DNA of 64,000 bases from Tolypeutes matacus. Its lineage: Eukaryota > Chordata > Mammalia > Cingulata > Chlamyphoridae. Of the stretch, positions 44,440 through 55,990 are shown in pieces (position 1 is the stretch's first letter; each line of letters begins with the position of its first letter). The stretch spans positions 2,650,210 to 2,714,209 of the forward strand of contig JAKSZT010054573.1 of NCBI GenBank assembly GCA_026826555.1, given 5' to 3'. The notes under the pieces were generated by a model. It saw nothing but the letters and a program-made list of their open reading frames with translations, was not told where the DNA came from and ran no database searches. The position numbers and the translations under genes were made by a program.

Positions 44440-44878
44440 ACGAATCATGGAATTGCCCAGCTCACACTTCGCCCCTGGTTCACCACTGCGCTTAGAGTGA
44501 AATACAGCATTCACGATAGGTCGGTCTCACTGTTCAAAGCTCCAACCCCAAATGGCTTCTCATGCCATCTTGTGCTCTCTTCCATCTCCCCCTCTCCTCT
44601 CTCTCTGTCTTCTGGGCTGGCCTCCTGGCTGAAATCCCTTCCCCTCCTCCTTCCCAGGAACTTCTGCTCAGCCTTCAACAATCCCCTGTCATTTCCTCAG
44701 GAAGCCCTTTCTTGGTTTCTCCAGGGTCCATTATGTGCCTCTCAAATTCTCCCCAGACTCTCCTACATTTTTTTATAGACCTTATCATCAGTTGTAAGGA
44801 CAGAAACAAGAGTTGTTTGCTTCGGCTCTGTGTATTCAGCACTCAGCATCTGATAAATGCTTCACAAGTGGTGGATGA
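44440..44878 (+). mobile_element. LINE-2 3' region
   Basis: 'cagtgaaatac'-type start, 'atggcttctcatgccatctt', 'ctcctggctgaaatcccttc', 'ttctgctcagccttcaacaa', 'cctcaggaagccctttcttg' and 'cagcatctgataaatgcttc'. These follow the L2 3' order. No frame survives; the 93- and 166-codon frames are chance. Confidence 0.75.
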
Positions 44879-44885
44879 AATAAAC

Positions 44886-45061
44886 CAGAGATTCTCAACC
44901 GGGGCTGGTTGTGGCCCCGGAGGACATTTGGCAGCATCTAGACACATTTTTGAGGTCCTACTTGCATCTAGTAAGTGGAGGCCAGGAACGCCGTGCAGAA
45001 GGTACCACCACAATGATGATCTGGCCCCAAATGTCCACAGTGGCCAGGCTGAGAAATCCTG
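44886..45061. mobile_element. hAT-type non-autonomous DNA transposon
   Basis: Starts 'cagagattctcaaccggggc' and ends 'ggctgagaaatcctg'. The two 15-bp ends match as inverted repeats at about 11 of 15 positions. Between them are 'ggaggacatttggcagcatc', 'catctagtaagtggaggcca' and 'ggccccaaatgtccacagtg', the body of a well-known short MER element. Target duplication is not clear. Confidence 0.8.
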
Positions 45062-45299
45062 AACACAAGAGGTGACGGATGCCTTGACTGAGAGAGGTTA
45101 TGTGAGACTTTAGATCCTGAGCTGCCGTAGAGAGATACAGTTGTGAATAGATCTTCATTTCTAGAATACCTACCCAATACGGAGTCTTGATTCCACTGCT
45201 TAAGCCCAGCAACAAAGTTTTGAGCATCACCTGAGTTCTTATTTCGTAACAAGCATGACCTTTAACCAAAGAGCTAAGACGGAGCATCATGCCAATACT
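45062..45299. other. Unique sequence, nothing recognised
   Basis: Short spacer between hAT and MIR pieces, partly in a 123-codon minus frame without a domain. Confidence 0.4.
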
Positions 45300-45500
45300 G
45301 ACCTTTGTATAGTACCTCAGCATTTCCAAAGCACTCTGACAGCACTAAATCCTCCCAAAACTCCTTTGGGTAAGTGCATGCATCAACCCATTTTATAGAT
45401 AAGAAATGTGGCAATCAGGGGCATTAAACGACTTGTCAAGAATTCAGAGTCAAGAAGTGGAGAGCAAGGAGTCAAGCTCCAGTCTTTTGAGTCTGCTAAT
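45300..45500 (-). mobile_element. MIR SINE
   Basis: Reverse MIR order: 'cagcactaaatcctcccaaa', 'cccattttatagataagaaa' + 'tgtggcaa', 'aacgacttgtcaagaattc', 'gagtcaagctccagtctttt'. Confidence 0.75.
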
Positions 45501-45889
45501 ATCACCTGGTATCTAATTACTTTAAATGTTTTAAAGCACAGGAAAGGTTCTTTGAACATGTGCCTCAATTGCTATTATATATATTTTTAAGCTAGCCTGG
45601 GACGACGGGGTTATTTTTGGGGGACATGCAGCTGGGCTTGGACCCCCTCGGAAACCGACCCTTCTTTGTACTTTGGTTGAGTTTGGTGCTGCTGGACAAA
45701 GTGTTCTTTTGGCTCGGATGTGAGTGCACAGCCCTGGTTTCTCTTTAATGATGGGTTGCCTGGATCATCACTAAGCACCCCTCCGGCTGGCTTACGGCCG
45801 TGTGTATCATACCTACTCATTAAACATTAACTTTTCATTGTCATTGACGCAGGCTACACACAGAGCTGTTTACATTCCCTCCTAACGAT
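45501..45889. other. Unique sequence, nothing recognised
   Basis: No repeat or gene recognised. Confidence 0.4.
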
Positions 45890-46050
45890 TTGCTCTTCGG
45901 AGCCTCAGTTTCCACATCCTCCAAATGGGAATGCTGGTTTACCTTCTCCATAAGCTCCCCATGGGCCTTGAGTGAGAGAATTTAAGGGAAAGTGTTTTGT
46001 AAATTGCAACATATTAAGCAAAGACTAATTACCATTATTATCAAAGTAAA
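45890..46050 (+). mobile_element. MIR SINE, 3' part
   Basis: 'gagcctcagtttccacatcc' + 'tccaaatggga', 'gagagaatttaagggaaagt', 'taattaccattattatc' match the second half of MIR. Confidence 0.7.
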
Positions 46051-46189
46051 TAGTATTAGGAGAGTAAATGCACACAAACACACACCTAGAAAATCTGGAT
46101 TGATAAACTCATTTTCCTCATCATAAGCGTCTGGAGAAAATGGAACTACCGTCTTGGTGATTTTCAGTGTCGACGTCACTCACTGTAAT

Positions 46190-47450
46190 ACTTTCCATTC
46201 ACTCCTATTATTTTTTCCTCCTTAGCTTCCTGCTGCCTGATAGATGACACCAAATCTTTATCACTCACTTTGGAAACAAATACACCACCAGAGAGCATAC
46301 GCTGCCACCTGCTAACAGGGCTTAATTAAGCCTGGATGCCCGGAAAAGGGTCTCGGCGCTTCTAACATTAATTATGACAGGCGCGCTTTAGCCTGCACGG
46401 GGAGGTTATTCCCGTCAGGGGTTCTTCTTTTTAGAGAAGAGGCCCGGGTGCGAGAGTCGGAGCAGTGGTGACCAGAGGAGAAGAAGCCCGAGTGCGGCGA
46501 GCAAGTCGCCTCCCGTGAGGCCTGGGGGCCACTTCCCGGGCTGCCGGATGCCCACCCCTTCTCTCTCCTGGCCAACGCCACTTAAATGAGCAGTGATCTC
46601 CTCCACCGCGTGGCCGCTGCCCTTTCCCCCGCCTGAGACTCCTCGAGTCCAGCAGGCTGTTATTCGCTCTCTGTGCACAGGATTGCATTTAGCTCAGGAC
46701 GGTGTTTCTTTGCCTTGTTTGCCACACAGCCATGCCTGGTGTGACAGCTTGTCAGTCTTTTGGGAGAACCGTACCCATCGTCTTAGAGACGCACTTTAAA
46801 CCCTTGGTACGGACGGTACCTGGCCCCAAAGTCACTGTGCATCAGTCTCTGCCGAGAGCGGCCCTTGGGAAGGAAGCAGAATCGGGCGGGCTCTTGATAT
46901 CCTTTTCTTTCTAAGTGACGGCAGAGCAGTGTGACATTAAATTGGCCTCTCCCGGGGCCTCATCAAACAAGGCCTCATGGCTGGGATCAGGCAGCACATC
47001 TTTGCTGGCTCTGCCAGCAGCCTGACTCCCCCATCCATCATTCCGGCTCGGAAGGCAGAGGCAGCATCCGAGGGGGTGGCAGGCAGGCTGCTCCCCCCTC
47101 TGGCCATTCCACTGTTGGCGAAGATGGAGAGGAAGAGAGAGAGGGGAGCTGTTTGTATGCAGCAGGGTGGGCTCCGTGGGCAAGCCAGGATCCAATTGTG
47201 ACTTTAGGCCAGTAGAAGCTGTTGACAGAATCGGACCCTCTTTCTTTGCTCAGAAGCCAAAGCAATTCACCACTAGAGCTGCTTGAGTAGGGAGTATCGA
47301 TCAGTGACAGTTAGAGGCAATCTTCGCCATCACTCGTCCTGGGAGGCCTAATTACAGAGGCTTGCTTGCTGAATTAGATGAAATTCAGTGTCCACCAAAA
47401 TTAATGCGATGTTGTCTGAGCATCCTTCACCTAATAGTGGAAAATCAAGT
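46190..47450. promoter_or_regulatory. Repeat-poor block, candidate conserved regulatory region
   Basis: About 1.26 kb with no transposon I recognise. It has a perfect 10-bp palindrome cttaattaag at 46321-46330 and several homeodomain-type TAATTA/TAAT cores ('cattaattatgac' near 46368, 'ggcctaattacagagg' near 47346, 'aaaattaatgcgatg' near 47397). CpG density is raised in the middle (46370-46660). Frames on both strands overlap heavily and have no domain. Regulatory function is inferred only from these features. Confidence 0.35.
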
Positions 47451-48356
47451 TGAAGTGGGAAGAGGGGAGTCCTATTGAGAGCTGAAACATTTCAGAGGAG
47501 AAAAGAAGTGGATTGCAAACCAGTTGGCAGGGGCAAGTCAGAAGTTCACATACCTTGGACTTCTACTTACAGCTGATAGCCAATTTTGAAATACAGTAAC
47601 TGTTCGTCTGGAAGAACGAATACTAAGAATTGTTTGCTGTGGTTGTTGTTTTCCTCTTACTTTTGTTTCTAATGAGAATTCTTTCCTCCCATTAGATGAC
47701 TATCAAACAGAATACAGCTGGACCCAATTCAGTAGCGTTAGGGAAATAAGAAAATCAAATTTAAAATTCATTTTCTAATACTTTAGGAGGAGCAATGGGA
47801 AGAACTATATCTAAGCCTCAGGGACAAGAAAACCGAAACTATTATTTCAGATGCTAGAGCTGCTTTCACACCTGTGATTTGTATAAAATGTCATCTTCCT
47901 TTCTCATTCCAGTTTATCAGTGATGCAGGTTTGTGATTAAGCAGTGTCCCTCTAGTAGAAATTCAGAGACCTCTATGAAGTGGAGGGAATCCCTGTTTTC
48001 CACATCGCCCTCTGTAAATAGGTATCCATTTTTATCTTTCTCAAGAAACCAATTATAAGAAAACTGAGTTTTATGATGTATTGATGACTAAAGTCATGTT
48101 TATGGCCCTGTCTAGAAACAATTTGTGGATCGTAATTTTAAAGCCCAATACATTAAAATTTTGAACTTTGATGGAATGAGGATAATATTTTCTAACCAAT
48201 TAATATTCAACTTCTATTACTCTTTTCCCATGAGGTCTAAAAAAAAAATAGAGTCTTGACTTGTTTTAGCACACAACTGGCCAAATTGGCTGTTTATTTT
48301 TTGGTTTAGTAATGTTTTGAATGCATAGAAATAGGTAGAGTTTAGCAATAAACTTC
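47451..48356. other. Unique AT-rich sequence
   Basis: No repeat family or frame of note. An A-run is at 48240-48249. The first few hundred bases continue the repeat-poor block and may share its history. Confidence 0.4.
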
Positions 48357-49002
48357 TGTATCAGTCTGCCAAAGGGTGCTGATGCAAAGTACTAGAAATA
48401 TGTTGCTTTGATAAAGGGTATTTATTTGGGCTAAAAGCTTACAGTCCCAAGGCTGTGGAAAGTCCACCTCAAGGCACCATAATAGGTGCTTTCTCACACA
48501 AGTCAGCTGCCACGTGTTGAAGCAAGATGGCGGGCAATCTCTTCCCAGTTCAGCCTTCCCCTCTCTCAGCTGCAGGCTGGCACAGGGCTTGTGTCTTAGG
48601 GCTTCCTCTCCCTCCTGGCATAGGGCTCATTTCTTTCTGGGCCCTCTATATCAGTCTCAGCTGCTCTGTTCTCTTCCCAAGGTCAGCTGCGAACTATCAG
48701 GTGAATGGCTCATCGCTCCCAGGGGCTACCAGGGTCAAAAATGGCAGAGCTCTCTCTCTTCCCATTGTCTTCTTGACTGAGTGTCCATTTATATCAGACC
48801 CAGAATAGGGGGCAGGGACTCACCCTGAGTCGTGCCCTCTGACATAGTCAAATCCAAACACCTGATCTTAATAGCGAATCCACTCAAAGACATCTCAGCC
48901 AAATCCAATGTAATCAAAGAGTATCACACCTAGAGGAATAGATCAGTTTATAAAGCAATCTTTTTCTTTTTGGGATTCACAGAATAATCTCAAACTGTTA
49001 CA
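48357..49002 (-). mobile_element. Solo LTR, same group as 37347-37903
   Basis: Plus-strand ends 'tgtatcagtctgccaaaggg' and 'ataatctcaaactgttaca', so TG...CA on both strands; on the minus strand it begins 'tgtaacagtttgag', like 'tgtagcagtttgaa' of 37347. Flanking 5-mers acttc (48352-48356) and tcttc (49003-49007) match at 4 of 5. It contains a reversed 'ttataaagggtatttatttgg' near its 3' end, mirroring the other copy. Solo LTR. Confidence 0.85.
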
Positions 49003-49986
49003 TCTTCTAGCTATGTTCTAAGTGTCTAGATGTCATTAAATATTAAAATAGTTTTTTTTTTTTTTTTTTTTAATTTAGTTAAGCATGTTTCAAAATCTTC
49101 CTAAAATTGTTTGGAATATTTCAACCACTAAAAATATCCCCTCAAGGGTGTATACTTCCTCTCAGTCCTCCAGATGAATCAGAACCAAATGCTATAGAGA
49201 AGAAAAATCCTCAATAGATGGATGTGAACTTAACCAGTTTTGCAGGAGTAGAAGTAAAGTTTCTGAGTTACGCGCACATTGTATCTCTAAGTCATCTGTT
49301 TTGTGTATTGTTTTAGCCATCTAAAGAGATCGCTTGGACATTGCTCCATAATTAAACTGAGATGCTACATTCTTTTAAATTGTTACATAGTGGCCTATTG
49401 AATAGATCTATCATGATTTATTTAACCATTATTCTTTTATTGGACATTAAGCTTTTTTCCAAGTTGTTATTGCTATAAATAATTCTATAATAAATATTCT
49501 TGTCATATCCCAAGAGCCAGAACCAATTGTTTTATTTACTGTAGCTTGAAAATATGATTTAGTGATTTAACATATATGAAGCATCACATTGTCTCTTCAT
49601 TTTCTTGTTTTTCCCTGAATTTTACTGACTCCTTTAGAATGTTTCTCCCCCCAAGCCTTGGAATCAGCTTGTCTAGTTCAAACATAAATCTGGATCCTTT
49701 TATATTTTTCTCAAGTGTGAATGTGGACATGTGAGGATGATGAAAAAACTAAAAGTAGCTTATGTTCTCATACTTTCAACATTAAAGATTCTGCATTGTA
49801 ATGCATTGGCTTTAGATTCTGGGAGAATGAGAATTATGCAAGTGGAGTGACACACACAAGACTGTTATTATAGTAATCTGACCCCTGGCATTGGCACCGA
49901 TCACTCTGACACCAGTGTCAACCAACGTGGAAGCCATCATCGCAATGCTATCATTGTGCTCCCAAAGCGGAAGATGGTGCTGGTGA
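49003..49986. other. Unique AT-rich sequence with T-run
   Basis: T-run at 49052-49072. The stretch 49320-49520 ('ataattctataataaatatt') has the look of a decayed L1 3' UTR antisense but is too diverged to call. Confidence 0.35.
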
Positions 49987-50515
49987 TCGTATTAGTTATC
50001 TGACGCTGTGTAACAAATCCCTTCAAAATGTGGTGGCTTACAAGAAACATCCATTAACTCACACAGCTTCTGCTGTTCAGAAATCCGAGAGCGACCGGGC
50101 TGCATATTTCTGGCTCAGGGTATCTCAAGAGCTTGCAGTCGAGATGCTGGCTGGGGCTGAAGTGCTCCAAAGTCCCACCTGGGGCTGCAGAATCCACTTC
50201 TAAAATGCTTCCTTCCATAGCTGTTAGTTGGAGGTTTCACTTCTCCCCACCTGCCAAAAGAAAGCCTCAGCCCCTCTGCTAGAGTGCTCTTCCAGCATGG
50301 CAGCCAGCTTCCCTCCATGTTAGCGACCCAGGAGACAGACAAAGGCAGAAGCCCTGATGGCTTTTAGGACCTAACCTCTGGAACCACGGACCATCACCAG
50401 TAGCTCATTCTGTGGGTCAAGCAAACCAAACTTGATACAATGTGTAAGACTGAGAAGCTGGAGGCATAGAAAATTGGGGGCCCACTTAGAGGCAGCAAGC
50501 ACATGAATAAAGAAC
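49987..50515 (-). mobile_element. MLT1-type LTR
   Basis: Plus strand 'gtattagttatctgacgctg' + 'tgtaacaaatc', 'caaaatgtggtggcttacaa', 'cagaatccacttctaaaatg' and 'ccagcatggcagccagcttc', then 'caaacttgatacaatgtgta'. Shares its layout with the fragment at 20612-20875. Both are reversed. Confidence 0.8.
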
Positions 50516-51009
50516 TGATACTCAGTCCTCATTGTGCAGCCAAGGACTGATCGTTTATTCAGGTTTTCAGTTCTGTGTGGTCTGGTGCCTTCTGTCCCTA
50601 ATTGGGTACAATTACACATATGTGCAGTTTAGTGCCCAGCAATGGTAGTGAATAGGTGGCTACTATGAATAACCTCTAGGCTTACTCTAACTAGTCTCTT
50701 ATTTGTCTTGAACATGTCTTTTTTTTTTTTTTTTTTTAATTTAACAATTTCATTTTTTTCCTCCTCCATGTTAATTCTTCATTTAGGTTGAAAAGCATTT
50801 TCCTAAACCAGCAGAGTTCAAATTGTTTCTGTCAAAGGCACCAGAGCTTTTACCATCTGCTATGTACCCGACAGGGCTACATGATGAGCATTTTCTGCAA
50901 TCTGGGAAAAACACTCCTTTTTTTTCCTGTCTGGCCACTTCTTACCCATTTATAAGGTCTCTACTTGTTTCTGAAAACTCAGTTGACTTGAATAATCTGT
51001 AAGATTTGG
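50516..51009. other. Unique sequence with T-run
   Basis: T-run at 50719-50736. No repeat or gene recognised. Confidence 0.35.
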
Positions 51010-51082
51010 TTGAATGGGAACTCTGTAGTTTCTGCAGGAGTTTTCTGTAACCCTACAACTTCTCCAAGAAAAAAAAAAGAAA
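51010..51082 (+). mobile_element. LINE-1 3'-terminal fragment
   Basis: 'tgggaactctgtagtttctg' and 'gtaaccctacaacttctcc' + 'aagaaaaaaaa' match the last ~70 bp of the L1 3' end at 835-1192 ('ggaaactctaagtgtacaacttctctaataaaa'). Extremely truncated. Confidence 0.65.
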
Positions 51083-52093
51083 TGGTTTAATAATACAGCT
51101 TCCTGTACTGTTTTAGATGAACTCTCTCTCTATGTCTGTCTTACTGTGTTCTAAATTTCAAACATATGGACGTGTACACGTGTGTGTGTGCTTGTGTTTG
51201 TGTAATCACTGCATCCTCCAGCGATGCAGGCAGATATAAACTAAAAACTATGACTTGTATAAAGCAAAATTTTTATTCAAACTCTAAATCTCCAAAGTAG
51301 GGATACTGAGATAATAGATTAGTGGAAAGTAATTGAATTAAAAATAACAATTTGGTGGAGGAAGCAATCTAGGGCATTTGCATTTTAACTGATTGGCTAG
51401 GAAACTTTTGGTATTTCCTTTTACTAACTCTGCACCACCCATAATTTGATTGCTCTCAAGTAGTAAATTCAGTTCAGAAAATCAGAAAGAATAAAGGGGC
51501 ATGCTGATAAACACTTACTCGTAAGTTGTTCATAAACACACACACTTACTGAACTTAATCAGCGAAGACAATATTAATTCCCACCCCCCAGGCATCTTGA
51601 ATAATACAGAAAGTGTCACTGGAGAGGCAATAATAGCCTTCCATTCGGGGGCTTCTTGTGATTCAGAAAGCTTGTGCTGATGCAATGAATAGGACATTGG
51701 TTTGGGATTGCAAATGATGTTGACTCACTGGACATCACTTCTTTTGGGGGAGGTTATGATACCAATTGACTTCAAAATTTGGATGGTCAAGGTGACTCAC
51801 AACTGAAAGCCACATAAGTCGTCAGATAGTTTTGTGTGTGTGTGTGGTTTGTTTTTTTTTTTTTTTTCTTTTTGAGGGTTTCTCTGGACAAAGCTCTAAG
51901 CCAGCCATGAAATGTGATGATGTGAATTGCAGAGGTCTAATTTTGGGAAAGGAGATCGACCCATGGGAAGTTTCTCACACCATTTTATGTGGGAACTGAG
52001 AATCATTATGCCAGAGCTTTGGACATATTCTAGTCTGCACCATACCTCTAAGTCATTTTATTCTTCAAGAAATCAAAATCAAAAAGGTACGGG
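51083..52093. other. Unique sequence, nothing recognised
   Basis: About 1 kb of AT-rich sequence with a GT patch and a T-run at 51830-51868. No gene or named repeat. Confidence 0.4.
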
Positions 52094-52206
52094 AAGGGAG
52101 CAGATGTGGCTCAAGCCATTGAGCACCTGCTTCCCACATGGGAAGGTCCCAGGTTCAGTTCCTGGTTCCTCCTAAAAATAAATAATAATAATAATAAAAA
52201 TAAACC
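52094..52206 (+). mobile_element. DAS-type SINE
   Basis: 'gggagcagatgtggctcaag' (A box), 'tgagcacctgcttcccacat', 'ggtcccaggttcagttcctg' (B box), then an 'ataataataataataaaaat' tail. Single tRNA-like unit with a simple tail. Confidence 0.92.
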
Positions 52207-52215
52207 AAGCAAAAC

Positions 52216-52312
52216 TCAGAGGAGCTGATGTGGCTCAGTGGTTGAGCATCGGCTTCCCACATACGAGGTCCTGGGTTCAATCCCCAGCCCTGGTACCTCA
52301 AAAAGAAAAACA
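52216..52312 (+). mobile_element. DAS-type SINE, second copy in tandem
   Basis: 'aggagctgatgtggctcagt' + 'ggttgagc', 'cggcttcccacatacgaggt' and 'ctgggttcaatccccagccc', tail 'aaaaagaaaaacaaag'. It starts about 10 bp after the tail of the previous copy, in the same orientation. B box is close to the consensus GGTTCAANCC. Confidence 0.92.
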
Positions 52313-53514
52313 AAGAAGATACGGGGATCCCCATCTCAAGCAGCCCTGGTGTCTGTCAACCTTCATCCTGGCCTAGCTCTTCAAGGGTGTTTGCATAGCC
52401 GAACGACTTGGAAGGCGGAGGTAATGCCGTCTTCCACAGCGAGTGGCAGGCAGGCTTATTCACCAGTAGAATAAAGATAGTGGAGGGAAGGCTGGCAGGT
52501 TCCCTGAGCGCACGGTTCCAGTGTGTGGGGGACAGCCTGGCCCTCTGCATAGCACCTGGTGGGGACTGCGGTTTGGGGCATCAGCACAGCTGCGGGAACT
52601 CTGGTCACTGCCGTTGCTGGCCCTTGTCTCTGATCCAGGAGTGCTGCGTCTTCTGTCAGCACCTGGAGGACTCAGTTGTTAGCCTGCAACTAGGGTAAAA
52701 TCCCGGATACGTCAGTTCTCAACTAAGGACTCTAACTGAAGAGCAAGGAGAAATAAAGTTTTATTGATCCTATATGAATATATGTATGTTTTCTGACCCA
52801 GCTTCTACAGAGGAAGAACATTTCCTCTGATTGCAAGGAGATTCGCTGCTTGTGGTTTCTAACCCAATATTCCAGAGTCTTTTGAATTGAATCCCCAAGT
52901 ATCTGGAAGAGGTGGTGGAGGAGTAGGGGATGGTGGCAGGGAGGGAGGGAGAGAGAGGTAGTCAGGGGAAGGAGGTAACGTACATGCAGAGTGAGGTCAC
53001 CTCCTAGCAAACATGTTTGCGGTCCGTCCTGCTCCAGATCCTCTCCACCCAGTAGTGAGCTTCATTGGGTTTCAGACCAGCCCCCACGCCACCCTTCTCT
53101 TGCCCATGGCAGTCTTCACTGTCCTGCCACATTCTGGACAGGCGTTCGCCACGGGCACCTGTCAGGGCAGGCGGGGCCGTGTAAACAGTCCACTCCCTGG
53201 AGTGGGTGCCCACCTTCTCTCTAAGGAATGGGCCTTCTGACAACGGCGCTGAAGAGGAGAAGAGGTGAGGTGGCAGGGACGTGGAAAGCACCAGTTGCTG
53301 AGCTTTGCTTGGCCAAGGCTGACAGGAGAAGCACGGGGTCAGCAGGGTTCAGAGTCTCTGCTCAAGCACACCCTTCACCCATTTCATGTACACTTTGGAT
53401 GCATTCCTCACCGCTTCACTCTTGTCCTTCAGCACCCATCCCTCCCAAGCTCCTCTCCAAGCTGTTCCCTCCAGTGGCGCTAACTCAACTGGTGCACCTC
53501 TAATTCTCTCTCTG
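52313..53514. other. Unique, GC-rich sequence
   Basis: 1.2 kb spacer between the plus-strand SINE pair and the minus-strand SINE pair. Frames of 60-96 codons overlap on both strands and have no domain. A G/A-rich patch lies at 52910-52960. Confidence 0.4.
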
Positions 53515-53600
53515 TTTTTTAGAGGTACTGGGAATTGAACCCAGGACCTTGTATATGAGTAGGAGGTGCAACCATTGAGCTACATCTGCTCTGCAATGAG
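53515..53600 (-). mobile_element. DAS-type SINE
   Basis: Minus strand: 'cagagcagatgtagctcaat', 'ggtcctgggttcaattccca'. B box close to consensus. The 3' end is short. Confidence 0.88.
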
Positions 53601-53617
53601 AGTTGGTATTTTCGTTG

Positions 53618-53714
53618 TCATTTTTTTTTTTTAAATGAGGTACCAGGGATTGAACCTGGGACCTCGTACATGGGAATTAGGTGCTCAACCGCTTGAGCTA
53701 CATCCACTCCCCAA
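53618..53714 (-). mobile_element. DAS-type SINE
   Basis: Minus strand: 'ggggagtggatgtagctcaa' + 'gcggttgag', 'acgaggtcccaggttcaatc' with an A-run tail (T-run 53622-53634). It is in tandem with the previous copy and oriented opposite to the pair at 52094-52312. Confidence 0.92.
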
Positions 53715-54360
53715 GAAGAAGGGCAAGTAACATCTGACTCTAGCATGTATTCACTAAGGACTGAATGAACATATAAGTGGGTCTCCCAGGTTCTTGAGTG
53801 TGGTCCTTTTACCTGCCAGCGGGAGCCCTCTGATTTCTGAAGATGGTGTGCTCAGACTTGCTGGTCAAGGGAGCTATGGCTCCCAAGAAGAACAAACGAT
53901 GGGGCAGACCAGCTGAGGGGGAACCTAGTGGTGAGCAGAAAAAAAACCTCTTTAAGGGGCCTAAAGCCATCCCAGAGATGTAGCTGAGATGGAGGAAATG
54001 AAATTCTCCAGAAACCCTCTTGAGGAGGACTAATAATGTTTGGGAGGTATCATTTCACAAGCCCACTGGGAAGGAGGGTTGCGAGTCCCAAGGGGCAGGC
54101 TTGAGAATACATAAAAGGCCCTTACTCTGCCTTCGGAGGAGATTGATTAGCTGCCATACTGGTATTTCTGAATGGCATATGCAAATCTGGGGTGCTTACT
54201 CCCTCTTCTAAACACACTTTGAGGGGGAGTCAATTTATTAACCCACCTGGAGCATCCTCTTGTATCATGCCTGCCCTGTTTCCATCTGCTCTAGAGCCAG
54301 GTGATTCTCTTTCTACTGAAGTTGATCCAGAGTAGCTGCTCTGGTGACCCAGCCCCTTCT
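53715..54360. other. Unique sequence, nothing recognised
   Basis: No repeat or gene recognised. Confidence 0.4.
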
Positions 54361-55395
54361 TATTTATTTATTTTAATAATTTATTTTTCATAATTGATTG
54401 TTAATTTCCCCCAGCATTTTATTATGAGGAATTTGACCGTGATAGCTGTGTATCCATCACATAGATTCCACATTACATTTTACCCTCTCCTCTCTCTCTC
54501 TAGAAAGTTGTCTCTTCTCTCTCTATGTTTCCGTCCATTAACCCCTTATACATTTTAACATATTTCAAAGGAAGTTGCAGTTATCTGAAAACTTCCCCGA
54601 AATTCTCGAAGCATATCTTGAACCAGAATTTAATATTTTAAATTTTGCATTCAGATTTACACATGATAAAATGCACAGATCCCAAGTGTACATCTGCTAA
54701 GTTTTGACAAGTATGACCCAGAATCATATTAAGATATAGACATGACCAATAATCCAGAATATTCCCTCGTGCTTCTTCCTGGTTAATCACGGTGACTCTG
54801 AAGAGACAACCACTGTTTTGTTGGTTTCCACTATAGAATTGCACATAAATGTACATAAGGTTGCCAGATAAAATACAGGACAACCAGTTAAATTTGAACT
54901 TCAGATAAACAATAAATAATTTTTGTGTATGGCCTATGCAATATATTGTACACAAATACATTAATAAACTATTAATTATTTATTTAAATTCAAATTTAAC
55001 TGGGTGACCTTCTTTGTAATTTTCTAACTCTGACTCTATGTGTAAGGCTTCTTTCTCTCAACCTGATATTTTTGAGATTTATGTATGTATGTTCTTGGGT
55101 GTCTCAGTAGGTTTTTTGGTTTGTTTATTGGTTTGCTGAGTAGTATTCTGTTGTATGATTACACACCCTTTGTTTACTCATTCACCAGTTGAAGAACACT
55201 TGGGCTGTTTGGGCTTATTATACATAAAGTGTCTGTAGACATTTTTGTGGATACACATTTTCAATTCTAAGTAATACGTGGGGGCAGAATTGCTAAGTCA
55301 TCCATAGAGTTGTTGTGTAAGTTTTATATGGAACTTCCAAACCTGTTTGCAAAGCTCTGTACATTTACGATTCCCTCAAAAAGGGTGAGAGTTCC
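54361..55395 (-). mobile_element. Old LINE-1 (L1M-type) 3' UTR, antisense
   Basis: Plus strand reads the reverse of the L1 3' region: 'acatgataaaatgcacagat' + 'cccaagtgtac', 'ctaagttttgacaagtatga', 'ctgagtagtattctgttgta' + 'tgattacacacc', 'cattcaccagttgaagaaca' + 'cttgggctgttt', 'aattgctaagtcatccatag'. It is interrupted at 54858-55012. Highly diverged, no frame. Confidence 0.82.
54858..55012. mobile_element. Palindromic MITE-like DNA element in L1
   Basis: Left arm 'aaggttgccagataaaatac' + 'aggacaaccagttaaatttg' + 'aacttcagat...' and right arm '...aaattcaaatttaactggg' + 'tgacctt' are inverted complements. The arms would fold into a long hairpin. The L1 3' UTR picture continues on both sides, so this is an insertion into it. 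Family name unknown to me. Confidence 0.75.
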
Positions 55396-55990
55396 AGGTG
55401 CTCCCTCATTTGACAGTAGCTTCTTTGTTCTCTGTGCTCTAGCCATGTTCATGAAAGTGAGAGAAAGAACTTTGTCCCGACCCCAGAGTGTGTCTGCTAG
55501 GCTCTGTGTGCAGGGGGACTCTGCAAATCTGTTATCACAGCCTCCTCTCTTTGGGACTGGTGGGAAAGGTAGAGGAGAAGGGAGCCTGGGTGGTGGGCAA
55601 TATGAATTGCATTTGCCCTGCTGTATTCAAGATTTCGTCCACCCTCGAATGATAGGCCAGTGGGACTGAGCATTGCAGAGCATTCTTCCTGTTAGATGAG
55701 TTGTTTTCAGGAGGTCCCCTTGTCTCTCAGGTAAATAGCCCCTATCTTAGCCCTGCCAGGCCACACAGCAAACATGCTTAGTGCATCTGAATTTGCTGCA
55801 AGGATTTTGTGTGGGACTCACCCGCCGCCCTTGCCCTTCTCCTTCCTCTCCAGGCATCTCCACTATACTATCACCTCCACCACCACAACACTCCTAAACC
55901 CTACATGAATAACGTTCAGTTTTTAAATTATTATCTAACACCTTCTGAGAACCACTGTTTTCTTGACCCTTGGAAGGTAGTAAGTACAAT
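55396..55990. other. Unique sequence, nothing recognised
   Basis: The 119-codon frame at 55310-55669 begins in the L1 tail and has no domain. Confidence 0.4.

Noticed and set aside
49052..49072. Poly-T runs at 49052, 50719, 40287, 33099 and 24090 as retroposon tails
   Set aside because: I looked for flanking target duplications and a recognisable body and found none, unlike the insertion at 42035-42224.
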